DNA from: Paracoccus sp. (in: a-proteobacteria)
GTDB lineage: Bacteria > Pseudomonadota > Alphaproteobacteria > Rhodobacterales > Rhodobacteraceae
Length of the DNA: 11,312 nucleotides
Reading direction: 5' to 3'
Assembly (NCBI GenBank): GCA_031178645.1
Contig: JAPSIP010000027.1
Coordinates: 1-11,312, forward strand
This document shows, one piece after another, positions 6,769 through 11,312 of the stretch. Made by a program: the position numbers and the translations under genes. A model generated the notes under the pieces. It was not told where the DNA came from. It saw nothing but the letters and a program-made list of their open reading frames with translations, and searched no databases. How positions within the stretch are numbered: the first letter of the stretch is position 1; every line of letters starts with the position of its first letter.

Positions 6769-6782
6769 TACTTGAAAGCCGC

Positions 6783-6811
6783 TCAACTTTCCGAGAATGT
6801 GTGGCTATGAT
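6783..6811 (+). promoter_or_regulatory. possible promoter of the DUF262-HNH gene
   Basis: TATGAT at 6806-6811 is a good -10-like hexamer 17 bases before the first ATG of the gene. The -35 region is poor (TCAACT at 6783-6788, 17-base spacer). If used, the leader would be about 10-15 bases, just enough for the GGAA at 6822-6825. It lies within the AT-rich segment, suggesting the gene carries its own promoter. Confidence 0.35.
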
Positions 6812-6831
6812 CTTACGGCACGGAAATTATG

Positions 6832-8202
6832 ATGAATGAACAAGATGCGGCGATCTATAACTCGGAAGAATCAGTCAATCTAGAAACGCTGATATTCTCA
6901 GACGCTGATGATGAATACGCAACGGAAAGTGCATCTGCTCTTGCCCCAATGCGTTATGACACAATGCAGCGCAAGGTTAAAGATCTTCTATCGGACTACA
7001 GCACCGGCGACCTAGATCCGAGGCCTTCGTTTCAGCGAGGGTATGTTTGGGACAAAGCAAGAGCATCCAAACTGATAGAGTCAATATTATTGAATGTTCC
7101 TCTTCCTCTCATTTATACAGCAGAAGAGCAAGATCAGCGTGAGGTGGTCATAGACGGGCAGCAGAGATTACTGTCCGTTTTTGGCTTTATCCAAAATAAG
7201 TTCCCTCGTGACGGTTCTGAATTCAAGCTAAGAGGACTTAAATTTCTGCCAGAACTCAATGGCAAAACCTTTGACCTACTACCTGAAAAAGAAAGAAGAT
7301 ATATTCAAAAGTATATATTCCAAGTAATACGGATCAGTGGCGACACTCAGCCTGATGTAAAGTTTGAGATATTTGAGAGGCTGAACTCAGGATCAGTAAC
7401 GTTAAATGCACAAGAATTAAGAAACTGCGTTTTTAGAGGAAACTTCAATCAGCTTCTGAAAGATTTAGCTAACTTGTCTGATTTTAGAAAACTGCTTGGT
7501 GGCGCATCAACAGTGCGAATGCTTGACGCTGAGCTGGTTTTGAGATTCCTAGCATTTCTCGATAAAACCTATCTTAATTACCCGGGAGCGATGACCTCTT
7601 TCCTAAACGAATTTATGAATGATAATAGAAACATAGATGTCAAGAAATCTCAGCATTTTTCTGATAAATTCCGACATGCAACATCGTTGTCTTATTCAGT
7701 ATTCGGCTCTCATGCTTTCAAGAAATTCACTGTCGGTAAGCACGGTAGTGAAAATGGCTCTTGGGAGAGGGCATTCAATCGCCCCCTCTACGATGTAGTA
7801 ATGTGGGGATTTACACGATATGAGAAAAATCAGATTTTCCCCCATATTGATGCTATCAGAGATAATCTTATCGAGCTTATGACAACTGACCCTATCTTTG
7901 TGGATACGATTACTTCCGCCGTTGGAGACAGAACGAAAACCACTTATCGCTTCGAAGCTTGGCGTGACCGCCTTAAGTCGATTGTAACCAATGAAAAGTC
8001 CCAAAGATCATTCTCGCAAATTGTTCGCAAAAATCTCTTTGAGCAAGATCCGACCTGTGCTCTTTGCAAGAACACCATTGTCATGTTCGATGATAGCCAT
8101 GTTGACCATATTGTGCCGTTCTCAAAAGGAGGCCTCACGAAGGAAGAAAACGCACAGATCACCCATCGCTATTGCAATCAGTCAAAGTCGGCCTCGCTAT
8201 AG
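6832..8202 (+). CDS. DUF262 (GmrS/ParB-like) - HNH endonuclease fusion, probable defence protein
   Basis: The 456-residue protein joins two domains. Residues about 1-38 are an acidic lead-in. A DUF262 domain starts near residue 40, with RPSFQRGYVWD (64-74) and the nucleotide-handling motif DGQQR (108-112), as in GmrS, SspE and other restriction-like proteins; FERLNSG and LNAQELRNCVFRG follow. A middle region (about 215-395) is unassigned. Residues about 400-456 are an HNH nuclease: C409-x2-C412, D425-H426 in VDHIVPFSKGG, N440, H445, and CNQSKS from C448. By family, DUF262 binds or hydrolyses nucleotides and the HNH cuts DNA, often modified or phage DNA. It differs from GmrSD and SspE, which carry DUF1524-type nucleases and are longer. 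GGAA (6822-6825) favours the ATG at 6832 over 6829. Base use is strikingly AT-rich with many AGA, ATA and TTA codons, unlike all neighbours: a horizontally acquired gene. No dnd, ssp, brx or methylase gene is nearby. Confidence 0.9.
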   Translation: MNEQDAAIYNSEESVNLETLIFSDADDEYATESASALAPMRYDTMQRKVKDLLSDYSTGDLDPRPSFQRGYVWDKARASKLIESILLNVPLPLIYTAEEQDQREVVIDGQQRLLSVFGFIQNKFPRDGSEFKLRGLKFLPELNGKTFDLLPEKERRYIQKYIFQVIRISGDTQPDVKFEIFERLNSGSVTLNAQELRNCVFRGNFNQLLKDLANLSDFRKLLGGASTVRMLDAELVLRFLAFLDKTYLNYPGAMTSFLNEFMNDNRNIDVKKSQHFSDKFRHATSLSYSVFGSHAFKKFTVGKHGSENGSWERAFNRPLYDVVMWGFTRYEKNQIFPHIDAIRDNLIELMTTDPIFVDTITSAVGDRTKTTYRFEAWRDRLKSIVTNEKSQRSFSQIVRKNLFEQDPTCALCKNTIVMFDDSHVDHIVPFSKGGLTKEENAQITHRYCNQSKSASL

Positions 8203-8208
8203 AAGTTT

Positions 8209-10008
8209 TCACCCATCCATCTTCAGCGCCTGAATAAACGCCGTCTGCGGGATCTCCACCTTGCCGAACTGGCGCATCTTCTTCTTGCCGGCCTTCTGCT
8301 TCTCCAGCAGCTTCTTTTTCCGCGTCGCGTCGCCGCCATAGCATTTGGCGGTCACGTCCTTGCGCATGGCCGACAGCGTTTCGCGCGCGATCACGCGGGC
8401 GCCGATGGCGGCCTGGATCGGGATCTTGAACATGTGCCGGGGGATCAGTTCCTTCAGCTTTTCAACCATGACGCGGCCCCGCGCCTCGGCGCGGTCGCGG
8501 TGGACCATGATGGACAAGGCGTCCACGGGTTCGTCATTGACCAGGATCGACATCTTGACCAGGAAATCCTCGCGGTATTCGCTGATCTGGTAATCGAAGC
8601 TGGCATAGCCCTTGGTCACGGATTTCAGGCGGTCGTAGAAGTCGAAGACAACCTCGGCCAGGGGCAGGTCATAGACGACCATCGCGCGGCTGCCGGCATA
8701 GGTCAGGTCCAGCTGGATGCCGCGGCGGTCCTGGCACAGCTTCAGCACGTCGCCCAGGTATTCGTCCGGCACCATGATCGTGGCCTTGATGCGCGGTTCC
8801 TGGATATGGTCCACATGGGTCAGGTCGGGCATGTCGGCGGGGTTGTGCAGGTCGCGGACCTCTCCGTCGCGCATGTGCAGCTTGAAGACCACGCTGGGGG
8901 CGGTGGTGATCAGATCCAGGTCGTATTCGCGTTCCAGCCGGTCGCGGATCACCTCGAGGTGCAGCAGACCCAAGAAGCCGCAGCGGAAGCCGAAGCCAAG
9001 CGCGGCCGAGGTTTCCATTTCGTAGCTGAACGAGGCGTCGTTCAGGGCCAGCTTCTCGATGGCGTCGCGCAGGGCCTCGAAATCGTTGGCATCGACGGGG
9101 AACAGGCCGCAGAAGACCACCGGCTGGGCCGGCTTGAAGCCTGGCAGCGCCACCTCGGCACCCTTCTTTTCGTGGGTAATCGTGTCGCCCACGCGGGTGT
9201 CGCGGACCTGCTTGATGGATGCGGTGAAGACGCCGATCTCTCCCGGTCCCAGTTCGGCGATGTCCACCATCTGCGGGGTCAGGACGGCCAGCTTGTCGAT
9301 GCCATAGACCGCGCCGGTCTGCATCATCTTGACCCGCTCGCCCTTGCGGATCACGCCGTCCATGACGCGGATCATCACGACGACGCCCAGATAGGCGTCG
9401 TACCAGCTGTCCACCAGCATGGCTTTCAGCGGCGCGTTGCGGTCGCCCTTGGGGGCAGGCAGGCGGGTGACGATGGCTTCCAGCACGTCGGGGATGCCCA
9501 GGCCGGTTTTCGCGGAAATCGGGATCGCGTCGGAGGCGTCGATTCCGATCACCTCCTCGATGTTTTCCTTGACACGCTCGGGTTCGGCGGCAGGCAGGTC
9601 GATCTTGTTGAGGACCGGCACGATCTCGTGGCCCGCGTCGATGGCTTGGTAGACATTGGCCAGCGTCTGCGCCTCGACCCCCTGGGATGCGTCCACGACC
9701 AGCAGCGATCCCTCGACCGCGCGCATGGACCGGCTGACCTCATAGGCAAAGTCGACGTGGCCCGGCGTGTCGATCAGGTTCAACACATAGGTCTGCCCAT
9801 CCTTGGCGGGATAGATGATGCGGACGGTGTTGGCCTTGATGGTGATGCCCCGTTCACGCTCGATATCCATGCTGTCCAGCATCTGGGCCTTCATGTCGCG
9901 GTCGGCGACAGTGCCCGTCGACTGGATCAGCCGGTCGGCCAGGGTGGATTTGCCGTGGTCGATATGGGCCACGATGGAGAAATTGCGGATCAGGGAAAGT
10001 TCGGTCAT
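8209..10008 (-). CDS. lepA: elongation factor 4 (LepA), ribosome back-translocating GTPase
   Basis: LepA is a translational GTPase related to EF-G that acts on ribosomes, with roles proposed in back-translocation, initiation and 30S assembly, notably under ionic stress. From the ATG at 10008 the protein has 599 residues, the family length. GTPase motifs are in order: AHIDHGKST (14-22), RERGITI (51-57), DTPGH (80-84), NKID (134-137) and SAKTG. The LepA-specific C-terminal domain is present, ending in the lysine-rich stretch after [10 protein letters not shown] and in QALKMDG. A TTG at 10023 in frame would add 5 residues, but [19 protein letters not shown] is the normal start. The upstream Shine-Dalgarno is weak. 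It lies 49 bases after the transporter gene on the same strand. Its stop is 6 bases from the stop of the convergent DUF262-HNH gene, marking the right edge of the acquired DNA. Confidence 0.97.
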   Translation of the reverse strand: MTELSLIRNFSIVAHIDHGKSTLADRLIQSTGTVADRDMKAQMLDSMDIERERGITIKANTVRIIYPAKDGQTYVLNLIDTPGHVDFAYEVSRSMRAVEGSLLVVDASQGVEAQTLANVYQAIDAGHEIVPVLNKIDLPAAEPERVKENIEEVIGIDASDAIPISAKTGLGIPDVLEAIVTRLPAPKGDRNAPLKAMLVDSWYDAYLGVVVMIRVMDGVIRKGERVKMMQTGAVYGIDKLAVLTPQMVDIAELGPGEIGVFTASIKQVRDTRVGDTITHEKKGAEVALPGFKPAQPVVFCGLFPVDANDFEALRDAIEKLALNDASFSYEMETSAALGFGFRCGFLGLLHLEVIRDRLEREYDLDLITTAPSVVFKLHMRDGEVRDLHNPADMPDLTHVDHIQEPRIKATIMVPDEYLGDVLKLCQDRRGIQLDLTYAGSRAMVVYDLPLAEVVFDFYDRLKSVTKGYASFDYQISEYREDFLVKMSILVNDEPVDALSIMVHRDRAEARGRVMVEKLKELIPRHMFKIPIQAAIGARVIARETLSAMRKDVTAKCYGGDATRKKKLLEKQKAGKKKMRQFGKVEIPQTAFIQALKMDG

Positions 10009-10022
10009 GGCCGGCCTATACA

Positions 10023-10036
10023 AGGGCTTTGGCCCT
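10023..10036 (-). other. short hairpin in the gap before lepA
   Basis: AGGGC (10023-10027) and GCCCT (10032-10036) form a 5-base stem with a 4-base loop in the gap between the transporter stop and the lepA start. On the minus strand it is followed by TTGTATAGG, not a T-run, so it is at best a weak terminator or a leader hairpin of lepA; chance is possible. Confidence 0.25.
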
Positions 10037-10057
10037 GCGGGAAGGGGATTTCGCAGC

Positions 10058-10939
10058 TTACAGCGCGGCCAGTTGCGCCCGCCGCAGCCGCGCCTCTCTC
10101 CACATCGAATAGATCCCCGCGCCCGCGATCAGCCCGGCCCCCAGAAGCGTCGCCGCGTCGGGCCTTTCGCCGAAGACGATCACCGCCAGAAACATTGCGA
10201 ACAGCAGGCGGGAATATCGGAAGGGCGCGATCACCGCGATCTCGGCGATACGGGTGGCGATGACCATGGTGATATAGCCCAGAAGGCCAAAGCACAGGGT
10301 CGCCGCCATCAGCGCCCCCTGCCCAGCCGAGGGCGTGATCGGCTGCTGGCCGCCGATGGTCATCAGGATCAGGCCCGCGATGCCCATCGACCCGAAGGCC
10401 CCGGCCGACAGCAGGCCCGACCCCACTTCGGGCGGCAGGCGACGCGTCACCAGGTCGCGGACTGCCAGCGTCATAACGGCGATGATCGCCAGAACCGAAC
10501 TGAACTCGAAGGCCGCAGTCCCCGGTTTCACGATCAGCAGCACGCCCGCAAAGCCCGCCGCGATGGACATCCAGCGGCGCCAGCCCACCTGTTCGCCCAA
10601 GAAAAGCGCTGCGCCCAAGGTCATCAGCAGGGGCTGCGCCTGAAGGATGGCCGAGGCGATGGACAGATCGCCGGTGGCAAGCGCGGTGACAAAGGTGATG
10701 GCGCAGACGCCTTCGCACAGGTTGCGCAGCGCCACCTGCGGCCGCAGCAGGTTGCGCAGGCGCAGGCCTTCGGCGCTGAAGGCGATCCACAGGCCGAAGA
10801 CCGCCATGCCGGCAAAGCCGATCACCGCCAGCAGTTGCCCAGTGGGGATGCGGCCCGACAGGCCTTTCAGCAGCGCGTCCTCGCAGGCGAAGGCGGCCAT
10901 CGCCAGGACCATCAGCAGGGCCGCGCGCAGGTTATGCAT
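10058..10939 (-). CDS. DMT-superfamily (EamA) transporter
   Basis: The 293-residue inner membrane protein has about ten hydrophobic segments arranged as two EamA repeats (about residues 6-137 and 145-281), the usual drug/metabolite transporter layout. The first repeat ends in [23 protein letters not shown] and the second in [21 protein letters not shown], both typical EamA signatures. Positive residues near the C-terminus (REARLRRAQ) should lie inside the cell. Family members export or import small metabolites, including amino acids, purines and S-adenosylmethionine; the substrate here cannot be read. The ATG at 10939 is supported by GGAGGT five bases upstream. The first 8 bases overlap the end of the HAD gene (ATGCATAA), so the two are translated from one message. 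lepA lies 49 bases downstream on the same strand. Confidence 0.9.
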   Translation of the reverse strand: MHNLRAALLMVLAMAAFACEDALLKGLSGRIPTGQLLAVIGFAGMAVFGLWIAFSAEGLRLRNLLRPQVALRNLCEGVCAITFVTALATGDLSIASAILQAQPLLMTLGAALFLGEQVGWRRWMSIAAGFAGVLLIVKPGTAAFEFSSVLAIIAVMTLAVRDLVTRRLPPEVGSGLLSAGAFGSMGIAGLILMTIGGQQPITPSAGQGALMAATLCFGLLGYITMVIATRIAEIAVIAPFRYSRLLFAMFLAVIVFGERPDAATLLGAGLIAGAGIYSMWREARLRRAQLAAL

Positions 10940-11312
10940 GGTGGACCTCCAGCCGCGCGATCAGGTCGGGCAGGTTGGCGATGGTGTCCAGCCGGTGCGC
11001 GCGGGGATGATCCGGCGCCTCGGCATGTTCGACGGCCCAGGTCAGGTCGTGCGGGATGAAGACGCCGTGCCCGCCCAGCTCCACCACCGGCAGCACGTCG
11101 CTTTTCATCGAGTTGCCGACCATCATGAAGCGTTCGGCCGCGACATCGGCGCGAAACAGGACGCGGGCATAGGTTTCGGGCGACTTGTCAGCCAGGATCT
11201 CGACCGCGTCGAAGCGTTCGGCTAGGCCGGATGCGGCGATCTTGCGTTCCTGGTCGATCAGGTCGCCCTTGGTGATCAGGATCAGCCGCCGGTCGGCCAA
11301 GGCATCGAGCGC
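10932..11312 (-). CDS. HAD-family hydrolase, 5' end outside the window
   Basis: The frame is open to the window edge (first visible codon 11312-11310) and ends at TAA (10934-10932), giving 126 visible C-terminal residues. ILITKGD followed by QERKI and SGL, the DKSPETY stretch with its Lys, and MVGNSMKSDVLP, which corresponds to HAD motif IV, identify a haloacid dehalogenase-superfamily phosphatase. The nucleophile motif DxDxT and the cap lie upstream, beyond the window. The substrate is unknown; such proteins are usually cytoplasmic phosphatases of sugar phosphates or nucleotides. A TTG at 11300 is only an internal codon, not the start. It overlaps the transporter start by 8 bases and contains that gene's ribosome binding site, so the two form an operon. 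Confidence 0.87.
   Translation of the reverse strand, partial: ALDALADRRLILITKGDLIDQERKIAASGLAERFDAVEILADKSPETYARVLFRADVAAERFMMVGNSMKSDVLPVVELGGHGVFIPHDLTWAVEHAEAPDHPRAHRLDTIANLPDLIARLEVHHA
10945..10950 (-). promoter_or_regulatory. ribosome binding site of the DMT transporter, inside the HAD gene
   Basis: On the minus strand GGAGGT stands 5 bases before the ATG at 10939. It is a full-consensus Shine-Dalgarno embedded in the last codons of the HAD gene, which fixes the transporter start and indicates coupled translation. Confidence 0.8.

Noticed and set aside
6832..8202. Full GmrSD or SspABCD-SspE system
   Set aside because: The nuclease part is a Cys-type HNH, not DUF1524, and no ssp, dnd or sugar-modification genes lie in the window.
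6755..8215. Transposon-like direct or inverted terminal repeats at the ends of the AT-rich segment
   Set aside because: I compared the left junction (about 6755-6790) with the right junction (about 8190-8225) by eye and saw no matching ends or target duplication.
8222..8234. TTCAG/CTGAA stem just inside the lepA end, considered as a terminator for the DUF262-HNH gene
   Set aside because: The stem is only 5 bases, has no T-run after it, and is explained by the lepA codons for FIQALK.
8434..10263. A plus-strand open frame of about 609 codons lying antisense to lepA
   Set aside because: It mirrors lepA codon bias in GC-rich DNA; its protein has a biased, low-complexity composition (many H, D, G, Q, V), shows no known domain, and lepA is certain on the other strand.
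9815..11059. A plus-strand frame of 414 codons across the lepA start and the transporter
   Set aside because: It is antisense to two well supported genes and is rich in R, Q, G and H without any domain pattern.

Overview
The window looks like chromosomal DNA of a high-GC alphaproteobacterium of the Rhodobacterales, most like Paracoccus or a close relative. This rests on GC-rich codon use in almost every gene, on protein sequence style (GuaA, LepA, oligoendopeptidase, RbsD), and on a paired-hairpin intergenic sequence ending in ATATTTTTGCACAGAAG, of a type I associate with that family. The genus is inference.

Layout, left to right. The 3' part of guaA (GMP synthase) is followed by a two-domain protein with a His-rich N-terminus, an ABM-like monooxygenase fold and a GNAT acetyltransferase fold. 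Next comes an M3 oligoendopeptidase, then the paired-hairpin repeat or terminator. After it lie a membrane-anchored M19 dipeptidase and a D-ribose pyranase (rbsD) whose start overlaps or abuts the dipeptidase stop. A 45-residue entericidin-like lipoprotein with its own terminator hairpin and a small secreted protein of unknown function complete the forward set. A stand-alone GAF protein on the minus strand converges on the secreted protein with 3 bases between stops.

The accessory part is about 6463-8208. A REP-associated tyrosine transposase (RAYT) gene keeps its HUH motif but breaks off before the catalytic Tyr region. The sequence then changes abruptly from GC-rich to AT-rich and encodes one protein of about 456 residues with an N-terminal DUF262 (GmrS/ParB-like, DGQQR) domain and a C-terminal CxxC-type HNH nuclease domain. 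It is probably a single-gene anti-phage or restriction-like system acquired horizontally. It ends 6 bases from the convergent stop of lepA. This is the most interesting element of the window.

The right part is core-like and on the minus strand: a HAD-family hydrolase (5' end outside the window) overlapping by 8 bases an EamA/DMT-family transporter, then lepA (elongation factor 4) 49 bases downstream. No tRNA, rRNA or CRISPR array is visible, and no gene-free stretch reaches 300 bases.
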